Assembly (NCBI GenBank): GCA_050176585.1
Contig: JBFXHX010000055.1
Location: 1-19,978 of the forward strand
DNA: 19,978 bases
Direction of reading: 5' to 3'
DNA from: CAYYWP01 sp050176585
GTDB lineage: Bacteria > Desulfobacterota > Binatia > HRBIN30 > CADEER01
Below, in pieces: positions 1-7,985 of the stretch. A program made the position numbers and the translations under genes. The notes under the pieces are model-generated. The model was not told the origin of the DNA, ran no database searches, and was given only the letters and a program-made list of their open reading frames with translations. Position 1 is the stretch's first letter, and each line of letters begins with the position of its first letter.

Positions 1-2385
1 AATCGCGTGCTGGCCGCCGGCAAGGGCACCTTCGTCGGCGATGTCCCCCTGGCGAACGGGACGACGCTGGCAATCTTGCGCAGCCCGCATGGGCATGCGC
101 GCATTCGCTCCATCGACACCACGCGCGCGCGACAGCTGCCGGGGGTGGTCGCGGTACTGACCGGCGCGGATGTGCGCGCCGCGATGAAGCCGACGCGCTG
201 GGGCGCGGATCCGGCGGATATGGGCGGCAACACGCTCCCATATTACCCCTTGGCCGGGGAGCGGGTCCGGTTCGTGGGCGAAGGGGTGGCGGCGGTGGTC
301 GCGGAAGACAAATACACCGCGTACTGGGCGCTCCAGCAGATCGCCGTCGACTACGACCCCCTGCCCGCCGTCACTGACGCGGTGACAGCGCTCGAACCCG
401 GCAGCCCGCTGGTGGAGCCGAGCTGGGGGACGAATGTGATGCTGCAGAAGTCGTTCACGCGCGGCGACTTCGCAGCGGCGCTCGCACGCGCCGACGGCGT
501 GGTGAAAGGAACCGTCAAAGCGCACCGCTATGCGCCGGTGCCGCTCGAAGCTCGCGCCTACGCGGCGGCATACGACCCATACCAGGACAAGCTGACGATG
601 TGGTCGTCCACGCAGATGCCGCACTCACTGCGCCAATTCGTCGCGGACACCTTGGGTATTCAGGACACCAGCGTTCGCGTCATTCAACCGCACGTGGGCG
701 GCGGCTTCGGCCTCAAGCTCGCGCCGTTTCCAGAGGAGATCCTCGTCGCCTACCTGAGCCGCACGCTCCAGCGGCCGGTGCGCTGGATCGAGGAACGCAG
801 CGAGCATCTCATGGCCGGGGGCCACGCGCGCGAAGAGACGCTGTCCTTCACCGCCGGCTACCGCAGCGACGGCACGATCATGGCCCTGGACGTAAACATC
901 GTAGCGGACGTCGGCGCGCCGGCCGGCTTGTCAGGCTGGGTGCAAGCGTTCGTGACCGCTTTCTGCGTGCCGGGCGCCTACAAGATCGACGACTGCAACG
1001 TCCAAATGTGGACGGTGGTGACCAACAAGTGCCCGTGGAGTGGCTACCGCGCCATGGGCAAGGAAGCCGCGTCGTATTTGATGGATCGCATCATGGACAA
1101 GGTCGCGCGCGCCACCGGTCGGGATCGCGCCGAGGTCCGGATGCGCAACTTCGTCCCCACCGATGCATTCCCGTTCCGCCAAGTCGGCGGCGGCGTCCTC
1201 GACAGCGGCAATTACCCCGCGGTGCTGAACCGCATGCTCGATGGGATCGAGTACAAGAGCTTCCCGCAACAGCAGCAGCAAGCTCGTAAAGAGGGGAAGT
1301 ATCTGGGGCTCGGCATCGCCTTCGAGCTCACGCCGGAGGGGGGGTCGGTCCCCTTCTCGTTTCTGCAGGGCTACGACGCGACCACCATCCGCGTCACTCC
1401 GGAAGGCCGGGTCACCGTGCTCACCGGCGTCACCTCACCGGGGTCCGGAAACGAAACCGGGATCGCGCAGATCGTGGCGGACGAGCTCGGCGTGGACATC
1501 GACGAGGTGCGCGTCATCCAGGGCGACACCGAAGCGTGTCCCTTCGGCCTCGGGAACTACAGCTCGCGCAGCATCATGATGGGCGGCGGAGCCGCCACGC
1601 TGGCCGCGCGCGACCTCCGCGCGAAGATCCTCGCCGTCGCTGGCAACTTGCTCGAGGTGGCATCGCAGGACCTGGAGATCTCACGCGGGATCATCCGGGT
1701 GCACGGCGCGCCTGAACGAAAAGTCACCGTCGCAGCAGTCGCCGCCGAGGTGTACCGCCACACCTACGGCCCGGCTGCGGAACACGTCGAGCCCGGCTTG
1801 GAGGCGATCCGCTACAGCCGCATCGGCAACGTGTTTCACCAGCCCGAGAAACAGGACGGCAAGTTCAGCATCTACCCGACGTGGCCGAATGGGGCGGTGG
1901 GCGTCGTCGTCGAAGTCGATCGCGACACCGGGCTGGTCAAGCTCCTGCGCTGTGCGTTCGTGCATGACTGCGGGACCATCATCAACCCCTTGCTGGTCGA
2001 GGCCAACCTGCACGGCGGGCTGGCGATGGGCATCGGCGGTGCGATGTACGAACGCCATGTGTACGACGACGCGGGACAGCTCCAGACCGCAACGCTGATG
2101 GATTACACCTTACCGACCGCGGTGGACTTGCCGAGCTTCCAGATCGGCCATATCGGCACTCCGTCGCCGTACACCAATCTCGGCACCAAAGGCGCAGGAG
2201 AGTCCGCGATCGTCGCGCCGCTCGCGGCAATAGTCGGCGCGGTTGAACACGCGTTGGCCGACTTCGATGTCGTCATCGATCAAACACCCGTGACGCCCGA
2301 CCGCGTGTGGCAGGCGATTCAGGACGGAATAGCCGCCGCCGCATGCGCCGGGCGGTCGCAAAGCTCGAACGGCGAGAAGCGATGA
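1..2385 (+). CDS. Xanthine dehydrogenase family molybdopterin-binding subunit (5' truncated by window)
   Basis: Large, molybdenum-cofactor-binding subunit of a xanthine dehydrogenase/aldehyde oxidase/CO dehydrogenase-type hydroxylase. Such enzymes use water to hydroxylate a heterocycle, aldehyde or acyl-CoA and pass electrons to FeS and FAD subunits, which are not in this window. The frame is open from base 1. The first visible residues (NRVLAAGKGTFVGDV) match the usual start of the family less about 10-20 residues, so the true start lies upstream; the GTG at 7 is internal. Seen in the visible 794 residues: the ILRSPHGHARI motif near residue 25, the cofactor motif GGGFG at 233-237, and the catalytic-type glutamate of GAGES at residue 734. 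The active-site loop reads GYRAMGK (348-354), not the AYRCSFR of true CO dehydrogenase, so CO is an unlikely substrate. No signal peptide can be judged. Family assignment is firm; the substrate is unknown. Confidence 0.93.
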   Translation, partial: NRVLAAGKGTFVGDVPLANGTTLAILRSPHGHARIRSIDTTRARQLPGVVAVLTGADVRAAMKPTRWGADPADMGGNTLPYYPLAGERVRFVGEGVAAVVAEDKYTAYWALQQIAVDYDPLPAVTDAVTALEPGSPLVEPSWGTNVMLQKSFTRGDFAAALARADGVVKGTVKAHRYAPVPLEARAYAAAYDPYQDKLTMWSSTQMPHSLRQFVADTLGIQDTSVRVIQPHVGGGFGLKLAPFPEEILVAYLSRTLQRPVRWIEERSEHLMAGGHAREETLSFTAGYRSDGTIMALDVNIVADVGAPAGLSGWVQAFVTAFCVPGAYKIDDCNVQMWTVVTNKCPWSGYRAMGKEAASYLMDRIMDKVARATGRDRAEVRMRNFVPTDAFPFRQVGGGVLDSGNYPAVLNRMLDGIEYKSFPQQQQQARKEGKYLGLGIAFELTPEGGSVPFSFLQGYDATTIRVTPEGRVTVLTGVTSPGSGNETGIAQIVADELGVDIDEVRVIQGDTEACPFGLGNYSSRSIMMGGGAATLAARDLRAKILAVAGNLLEVASQDLEISRGIIRVHGAPERKVTVAAVAAEVYRHTYGPAAEHVEPGLEAIRYSRIGNVFHQPEKQDGKFSIYPTWPNGAVGVVVEVDRDTGLVKLLRCAFVHDCGTIINPLLVEANLHGGLAMGIGGAMYERHVYDDAGQLQTATLMDYTLPTAVDLPSFQIGHIGTPSPYTNLGTKGAGESAIVAPLAAIVGAVEHALADFDVVIDQTPVTPDRVWQAIQDGIAAAACAGRSQSSNGEKR

Positions 2386-2560
2386 CGATCGCCCGAGCGG
2401 ACGAAAGCCACGGACGCACACTCAGCCGAGACAGCCTCACTGCATTCGATATACGGACCATCGGCTCGCCGCGCTGACGCCGCGGACCGCGAGCATTGAC
2501 GAACAGACCGGAAACGGGGTCGCAGCTGGCCAAAGGCTGCCGTACCCGAGGAGTAGCGCA
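2386..2560. other. Intergenic region upstream of the MmgE/PrpD gene
   Basis: This 175-base gap is the longest on the + strand before position 9000. No convincing coding frame, hairpin with a T-tract, or sigma-70 promoter could be seen. Its end carries the ribosome-binding site CGAGGA (about 2548-2553), placed eight bases before the GTG at 2561. It could hold a promoter for the downstream genes, but nothing in the sequence proves that. Confidence 0.5.
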
Positions 2561-3988
2561 GTGACCAATGCAGAAGCCGCCCGGACGGACCCGACATCCG
2601 CGGTGGGCGCGTGTCCGCCTCTCGAGCGGTCGCTCATCCGGTTCATTCAGGGATTGGGAGCCGACCGTATAGGGAAGGAGACGCGGGCTGCGGTCAGCTG
2701 CCTGCTCCGCGATCAGCTTGCGGTGCAAATCGGCAGCGCTGGTTTGCCCTGGTCGCGACAGGTGCTGTCCTTCGCCACCGCCAGTCAGCTGCCGGGCCAG
2801 AGCAGCGTCATCGCCAGCGGTGTGAAGATGAGCGCCATCGGTGCAGCGTTCGTGAACTCGACCTACGGGCACGGTTTCGAATACGACGACGCGCATCGTG
2901 AGAGTGCCAGTCACCCCGGCCCGTGCGTCGTGCCGACGGCGCTCGCCATCGGCGAAGAGCTGAACGCCACGTTGGACGATGTGATCGCCGGCATCGTCGC
3001 GGGATACGAGGTGTACACCCGCATCGGCTGCCTGGCGGCGCCGGATCTCCTCAAACGCGGCTTCCATCCACACGCGATACTCTCCAGCTTCGGCGCGGCG
3101 GCGACCGCCGCGAAACTGCGGAAGCTCGATCCCGAGAAGACGATGCATACGATGGCCATCTCGGTGAGCCACGCCTCCGGCGTCACGGAGTACAGCTCGA
3201 CCGGCGGGTCCATCAAGCGGGTGCACTCCGGCATGGGCGTGCGGAGCGGAATGATCTCCGCCGACATGGCGCAGTTCGGCATCACCGGGCCGCCGGCGTT
3301 CCTGAGCGGGTCCAAGGGATTCTATCGAACCTTCCTGCAACGCAGCGCTGGCGCGGAACCCGAGCGCTGGTTCGGCCCGGATCACGGCTTCGAGATCCAC
3401 AAGATCTGGCTGAAACCCTATTGCTGCTGCGGCTGCACGCACGCGTACATTGACGCGATTCGCCCGTTCTCGGCTCGGCTCTCCGAGATCGCGAAGGTCG
3501 CCGTAAAGATCCAGCCCTCGGCCAACGTGATCGTCGGCACCGCGAACGCGAACGCGTACGAGCCGAGGACGATAGAAAACGTCCAGTTCAGCCTCCCGAT
3601 GCAGATGACGTTCGCGCTGCTCGGGTACGGGAATGGCCTGCGCGTGCACCTCGACTATCTCGAGGGCAAGCTGAACATGGGTACCGTGCTGGAGACCGCC
3701 CGCCTGATCCGGATCGACGAAGCACCGGAGCTCGACCGGCAATATGCCGGCAAGTTCGTCGCCGACGTGACGGTGCACTTTCGCAACGGCCAGTCGGAGC
3801 ACGTGTTCGTGGAAGACCCCATCGGGACCGCCGAGAACCCGATGCCGGAATCCGAGCAGGACGCGAAGTTCATGGAATCGACGTCCGGCGTCCTCGGCCG
3901 CGATCGCGCGGCGAGATTGCTCAGCGCTTTGCAGGAGCTGGACAGCGGCATGCCGGTCGCGGAGTTGACCGCCATGTGCACTGCGTAA
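2561..3988 (+). CDS. MmgE/PrpD family protein
   Basis: Member of the MmgE/PrpD superfamily, which includes 2-methylcitrate dehydratase, cis-aconitate decarboxylase and iminodisuccinate epimerase; all act on small di- or tricarboxylic acids. The 475-residue length is normal for the family. The family active-site block is visible at residues 103-120: GHGFEYDD with H104 and D109/D110, then H112 and HPG at 118-120. A conserved helical domain follows (GYEVYTRIG). The GTG start at 2561 is chosen because CGAGGA lies at the right distance. The gene ends 11 bases before the CoA-ester lyase start at 4000, so the two are very probably co-transcribed. The neighbours (CitE-like lyase, MaoC hydratase, CoA-transferase) suggest a role on a branched C5-C7 carboxylic acid. 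Dehydratase, decarboxylase and epimerase activities cannot be told apart by eye. Confidence 0.88.
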   Translation: MTNAEAARTDPTSAVGACPPLERSLIRFIQGLGADRIGKETRAAVSCLLRDQLAVQIGSAGLPWSRQVLSFATASQLPGQSSVIASGVKMSAIGAAFVNSTYGHGFEYDDAHRESASHPGPCVVPTALAIGEELNATLDDVIAGIVAGYEVYTRIGCLAAPDLLKRGFHPHAILSSFGAAATAAKLRKLDPEKTMHTMAISVSHASGVTEYSSTGGSIKRVHSGMGVRSGMISADMAQFGITGPPAFLSGSKGFYRTFLQRSAGAEPERWFGPDHGFEIHKIWLKPYCCCGCTHAYIDAIRPFSARLSEIAKVAVKIQPSANVIVGTANANAYEPRTIENVQFSLPMQMTFALLGYGNGLRVHLDYLEGKLNMGTVLETARLIRIDEAPELDRQYAGKFVADVTVHFRNGQSEHVFVEDPIGTAENPMPESEQDAKFMESTSGVLGRDRAARLLSALQELDSGMPVAELTAMCTA

Positions 3989-3999
3989 GGAGAGCGCGT

Positions 4000-4887
4000 A
4001 TGGCTGCTGCGATGAAACCCATACGATCGTTCCTGTTCGTTCCGGGCCACAGGCCCAACATGATCGAGAAGGCAGCGGCCGCCAAAGCGGACGCGCTCAT
4101 TCTCGATCTGGAGGACAGCGTTCCGCCGGACCTCAAAACCGAAGGGCGTGCCGTCGTTCGGTCCAAGCTCGCCTGGCTTGCCGAACACGCACAGCGCACG
4201 TTCGTGCGGATCAATCGCAGTCCGTACTTGTATGACTTCGACGACATCCTCGCGGTGGTCGGGCCACACGTGGAAGGTGTCGTGATCTCTAAGCCGATCG
4301 GCCCCGAGGACGTCGACTGCGCGTCCATGATGCTGTCCGAAGCCGAGTCGCGGAACGGCGTTCCGGTCGGCTCGACGAAGGTCATTCCACTGCTCGAGAC
4401 CGCGCGAGCGATGCAGCTCGCCTACGAGATTGCTGTGCGCGAACGGGTGTCGGCGATCGTCGGCGCGACAGCCAAGAACGCGGACGTAGCGCGCGCGCTC
4501 GGCTACGTCTGGTCACCCGACGGGCGCGAGAGCCTCTATCTCAAGTCGAGAGCGGTCATGGCCGCGCGCGCCGCGGGCAAGTTGCCGATCGGCGGCGTCT
4601 GGCAGCAGGTGCATGACCTCGACGGGCTGAGGCAGTCGGCGGAAAAAGACCGCGCCCTCGGCATGGCCGGTGAGCTCGTGTTACATCCGTCGAACGTCGC
4701 GATCGTCAACGAGATCTACAGCCCATCCGCCGAAGAGGTCGCCTTCTATGAAGGCATGATCGCCGCCCTCGAGAAAGCGCAAGCCGAAGGCCGCGCGTCC
4801 ACCATCTATGACGGCGAACACATCGACATCGCCCACGCGAAAACCGCCCGGGAGATCATTGCGCTGGCACGGACCTACGGCGGCTGA
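4000..4887 (+). CDS. CoA ester lyase, HpcH/HpaI aldolase/citrate lyase (CitE-like) family
   Basis: TIM-barrel lyase of the CitE/malyl-CoA lyase family. Members cleave 3-hydroxyacyl-CoA thioesters such as malyl-CoA or citramalyl-CoA into acetyl-CoA (or propionyl-CoA) plus an oxoacid, using a divalent metal. The start at ATG 4000 is preferred over an upstream GTG because AAGGAG (3987-3992) precedes it at a good distance; this gives 295 residues, typical of the family. Visible motifs: SFLFVPGHRP (10-19), LDLED (35-39), substrate arginine in VRIN (69-72), metal ligand E133 in PLLETA, and D162 in NADVARALG. The last replaces the usual FGxEDL block and marks a CitE-like subfamily. The C-terminal HPSNVAIVNEIYSPS block and the DGEHID motif are also present. 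It lies between MmgE/PrpD and MaoC genes, consistent with a hydrate-then-cleave pathway. Confidence 0.9.
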   Translation: MAAAMKPIRSFLFVPGHRPNMIEKAAAAKADALILDLEDSVPPDLKTEGRAVVRSKLAWLAEHAQRTFVRINRSPYLYDFDDILAVVGPHVEGVVISKPIGPEDVDCASMMLSEAESRNGVPVGSTKVIPLLETARAMQLAYEIAVRERVSAIVGATAKNADVARALGYVWSPDGRESLYLKSRAVMAARAAGKLPIGGVWQQVHDLDGLRQSAEKDRALGMAGELVLHPSNVAIVNEIYSPSAEEVAFYEGMIAALEKAQAEGRASTIYDGEHIDIAHAKTAREIIALARTYGG

Positions 4888-4951
4888 CGGCCGCGTCGAC
4901 GTCAGTCGATATCCACTCGCAAGCGCAGGAGCTCTGTGACGAGGAGGTGAC

Positions 4952-5404
4952 ATGCCCGGCCTCTATTTTGAAGATTGTCGTGAAGGACTGGTGATCGAGC
5001 ACGCGGTCAGACGGACGATCACGGAAACCGACAACGTGCTGTTCAGCGTGATGACGCTGAACCTTCAGCCGCTCCACCTGGACGCCGAATTCAGCAAGAG
5101 CACCATCTACGGACAGCGGCTGGTGAATAGCATTTTCGTCTTGGGGCTCGTCGCCGGCATCAGCGTGCCCGACACGACTTTGGGAACCACGCTCGGCAAC
5201 CTCGGGTTCAAGGAAATCACGTTCCCGAAGCCGGTGTTTCACGGCGACACGATCCATGTACGGACCGAGATCGTGGCGGCGCGCCTCGCGAAGAGCCGGA
5301 ACGATTCCGGTATCGTGACCTTCCGGCATATGGGCTTGAATCAGCGCGACGAAATCGTCTGTGATGCGGTCCGGGCCGGGCTGATGTTGCTGCGGCCACA
5401 GTAG
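4952..5404 (+). CDS. MaoC family dehydratase (mesaconyl/itaconyl-CoA hydratase-like)
   Basis: Single hot-dog-fold hydratase of 150 residues that would add or remove water on an enoyl-CoA. A very strong ribosome-binding site, GAGGAGG (4941-4947), precedes the ATG by a few bases. The hydratase block reads LNLQPLHLDAEF (36-47). H42 corresponds to the catalytic histidine of the usual GDxNPxHxD motif, but the catalytic aspartate position is N37. The middle (TTLGTTLGNLGF, then FPKPVFHGDTI) follows the pattern of small MaoC proteins that I associate with mesaconyl- or itaconyl-CoA hydratases; that is recall, not a search. The position right after a CitE-like lyase supports hydration of a branched enoyl-CoA followed by cleavage. 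The exact substrate is inference. Confidence 0.88.
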   Translation: MPGLYFEDCREGLVIEHAVRRTITETDNVLFSVMTLNLQPLHLDAEFSKSTIYGQRLVNSIFVLGLVAGISVPDTTLGTTLGNLGFKEITFPKPVFHGDTIHVRTEIVAARLAKSRNDSGIVTFRHMGLNQRDEIVCDAVRAGLMLLRPQ

Positions 5405-5462
5405 AGCCGATCCGCTGGACGTCGGCTTCCCTCCCAATCGAGCTTGCCGAAAGAGAATGCCA

Positions 5463-6656
5463 ATGAGCACTGAATCGACTGCTGCGGACACGGCGCACGC
5501 CGCCCGGGACGGCCACCTCGACGAAATCCGCGAAGCGGCGCGCACGTTGGCGCGCCGGTTTCCGCTGTCGTACTGGCGCGAGCATGACAAGGACGGCACG
5601 TACCCCTGGGAGTTCGTCAATGCGTTCGCCTCCGCCGGATGGATGGGCATTCTCATCCCCGAAGAGTACGGCGGCATGGGGCTGGGCGTGACCGAAGCGG
5701 CGGTCATGCTGGGCGAAATCGCCGGCTCGGGTGCCGCGATGAGCGGCGCCTCGGCCGTGCACTTCTACGTGTTCCCACCCGGGCCGATCTTGCGGCACGG
5801 CTCGGAAGCGATGAAGCGGAAATACCTGCCGGCGCTCGCCAAGGGCGAGTTGCTGATGGCCTTCGGCGTAACCGAGCCGACGGCGGGTGTCGATACCTCG
5901 CGCATCCGGACCAAGGCGGAGCGAAAAGGCGACGTGTGGGTCATTTCCGGTCAGAAGGTCTGGACCACGAATGCGCAAAACGCCAAGAAAGTGCTCCTGC
6001 TCGCCCGCACATCGCCGCGCGATGAAAAGCGGCCGCTCGACGGCATGACGCTGTTCTTCGCGGACCTCGATCGGCGACATTGCGACGTGCGGGTGATCGA
6101 CAAGTTGGGTCGCGCCGCGGTGGATTCGAACGAGGTGTTCATCGACGCCCTCGAGGTACCCAATGAGGATGTGGTCGGCGAAGTCGGGCGCGGCTTCCAC
6201 TATCTGCTCGACGGATTGAACCCGGAGCGGATTGTGGTCGGCATGGAAGGGGTGGGCATCGGTCGCGCCGCCCTGGCGCTCGCGGTCGATTACGCGAACT
6301 CCAGGGTCGTATTCGACCGGCCGATCGGCCAGAACCAGGCGGTCGCGCATCCGCTGGCGGAGTGCTGGATCCGACTCGAGGCCGCCGAGAGCATCGCCAT
6401 GAAAGCCGCGGCGCTCTATGACCAGCACCTCCCCTGTGGCGCGGAGGCGAACGCGGCGAAGTTCCTCGGCGCCGACGCCGGCTACATCGCGTGCGACCAG
6501 GCGATACAGACCCACGGTGGGTTCGGCTATTCCAAGGAGTACCACGTCGAGCGATTGTGGCGCGAAGTGCGCTTGCTGCGGCTCGCGCCCATTTCCCAGG
6601 AGATGGTGCTCAACTTCATCTCGAACAAAGTGCTCGGGTTGCCGAAGTCGTATTGA
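5463..6656 (+). CDS. Acyl-CoA dehydrogenase family protein (left-block paralogue)
   Basis: FAD-dependent acyl-CoA dehydrogenase, introducing a 2,3-double bond into an acyl-CoA and passing electrons to ETF. The protein is about 398 residues, full length. The N-terminal helical domain carries PEEYGGMGLG. The FAD/substrate segment has FGVTEPTAGVDT and the beta-domain GQKVWTT. The C-terminal domain has THGGFGYSKEYHVERLWRE. The position of the usual catalytic Glu (EGT loop) is API (375-377), so the canonical base is absent. E255 in NPERIVVG sits where isovaleryl-CoA dehydrogenase keeps its base, and may serve. ATG 5463 is preferred over ATG 5457 because the weak AAGAGA site at 5451-5456 would have almost no spacing to the latter. 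A close paralogue lies at 16619-17788. Confidence 0.93.
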   Translation: MSTESTAADTAHAARDGHLDEIREAARTLARRFPLSYWREHDKDGTYPWEFVNAFASAGWMGILIPEEYGGMGLGVTEAAVMLGEIAGSGAAMSGASAVHFYVFPPGPILRHGSEAMKRKYLPALAKGELLMAFGVTEPTAGVDTSRIRTKAERKGDVWVISGQKVWTTNAQNAKKVLLLARTSPRDEKRPLDGMTLFFADLDRRHCDVRVIDKLGRAAVDSNEVFIDALEVPNEDVVGEVGRGFHYLLDGLNPERIVVGMEGVGIGRAALALAVDYANSRVVFDRPIGQNQAVAHPLAECWIRLEAAESIAMKAAALYDQHLPCGAEANAAKFLGADAGYIACDQAIQTHGGFGYSKEYHVERLWREVRLLRLAPISQEMVLNFISNKVLGLPKSY

Positions 6657-6701
6657 GGTGCGGACAGCGGCTGAGCGCGCTGAGGAGACAGAGGAGAGGC
6701 A

Positions 6702-7946
6702 ATGCCGAGTCACGGCCCCCGGCCACTGGAGGGCATCAGAGTACTGGACCTGACCGTTGCGCTGGCGGGGCCCTACGGGTCCATGCTCCTCGGCGGTATG
6801 GGCGCGGAGGTCATCCGCATCGAAGCGCCCGGCGGCGGCGACATCGCGCGCACGAACCCGCCGTTCGTCGGCAGCCGCGGGGTGAACTTCGGCCCCAAGT
6901 CAGACGACGAGGTGTCGCTGTCGATCCTCAACCGCACGCGCAACAAGAAGAGCATCACGCTCGACCTCAAGTCGCAGAAGGGCCGCGAGATCTTCCTGGC
7001 GCTGGCGAAAAAAGCCGATGTCGTGTTCGAGAACATGAGCGAGGGCACCGTCGCCAGGCTGGGGGTGGACTACGAAAGCGTCCGGCGCGCCAACCCGGCG
7101 ATCGTCTATGCGTCGCTCAGCGCCTTTGGGGAGCCGAGCGCGTACCCGGGGCTGAAGGGTATGGACATCCTCGTGCAGGCGCTGAGCGGCCTCATGGAGG
7201 TCACCGGGTTCGCCGATGGACCGCCGATACGCTGCGGCATTCCCATCGCCGACCTGATCGCGCCCCTGTACGCTGTCAATGGCATCCTCGCCGCCTTGGT
7301 CTATCGCGGCCGCACCGGCGAAGGGCAGCACGTGAAGGTCTCGATGCTCGACTGCATGGCGTCCTTGGTGGCCGAGGAGCACTTCGATGTGGCAATCCCA
7401 GCCGGGCATGCGATGCGGTCGGGGAACTTCCACGATCGGCTGACGCCCTTTGGCATTTACCGGACCCGGGACGGGCATGTGGCGATCGCGGCGCTCACGC
7501 CGGAGTGGATGAAGGCATTGCTCGAGGCCATGGGGCGGCCGGAGCTGATGAACGATCCGCGCTTCAGCAGCCGTGGACCGCGGATGCGGCATGCCGCTGA
7601 GCTGAATGCGATGATCGAGGAGTGGACGAGCACGCTGAGCGCGGATGAGGTGCTGCGCGAGCTGTTCGACAAACGCGGAGTGCCGTCGGCGCAGGTCCGC
7701 AACCCGCTCGAGATGCTGCGCGATCCGCGCCTGCACGAGAGTGGGGCGATCATCCAGTTGCGGCATCCGGAACTCGGCCCGATCGACGCGGTCGGGATGG
7801 GACTGCCCATCCAATTCTCGCGCACTGAGGCGCAGTTCGACCAACCGGCCATGCCGCTCGGCGCCGCTAACGATCAAGTGTACGGCGAGCTGTTGAACCT
7901 GTCCGCGGACGAGCTGGCGGAGCTGCGCGCCTCTCGGATCATCTAG
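6702..7946 (+). CDS. CaiB/BaiF (class III) CoA-transferase
   Basis: Family III CoA-transferase moving CoA between a donor thioester and a carboxylic acid through an aspartyl-CoA intermediate. The 414-residue length is normal. Visible: LEGIRVLDLTVALAGPYGSMLLGGMGAEVIRIE split over residues 9-41 (the family N-terminus), NKKSITLDLK (81-90), and catalytic-position aspartate D155 in LKGMDILVQA, matching Asp169 of formyl-CoA transferase. The C-terminal motif (GVPSAQVRNPLEMLRDP) is also typical. A strong purine-rich site (GAGGAGAGG) lies just before the ATG. It follows the acyl-CoA dehydrogenase by 45 bases. It may activate the substrate of the lyase/hydratase genes upstream, as Ict does in itaconate degradation, but substrate identity is unproven. 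Confidence 0.92.
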   Translation: MPSHGPRPLEGIRVLDLTVALAGPYGSMLLGGMGAEVIRIEAPGGGDIARTNPPFVGSRGVNFGPKSDDEVSLSILNRTRNKKSITLDLKSQKGREIFLALAKKADVVFENMSEGTVARLGVDYESVRRANPAIVYASLSAFGEPSAYPGLKGMDILVQALSGLMEVTGFADGPPIRCGIPIADLIAPLYAVNGILAALVYRGRTGEGQHVKVSMLDCMASLVAEEHFDVAIPAGHAMRSGNFHDRLTPFGIYRTRDGHVAIAALTPEWMKALLEAMGRPELMNDPRFSSRGPRMRHAAELNAMIEEWTSTLSADEVLRELFDKRGVPSAQVRNPLEMLRDPRLHESGAIIQLRHPELGPIDAVGMGLPIQFSRTEAQFDQPAMPLGAANDQVYGELLNLSADELAELRASRII

Positions 7947-7985
7947 AGCGGCGCTTCACGTCGGAGAGCGTTGCAGGAGCGTGCG

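Noticed and set aside
1..2385. CO dehydrogenase large subunit (coxL)
   Set aside because: The diagnostic AYRCSFR loop is absent; only the broader molybdenum hydroxylase family is supported.
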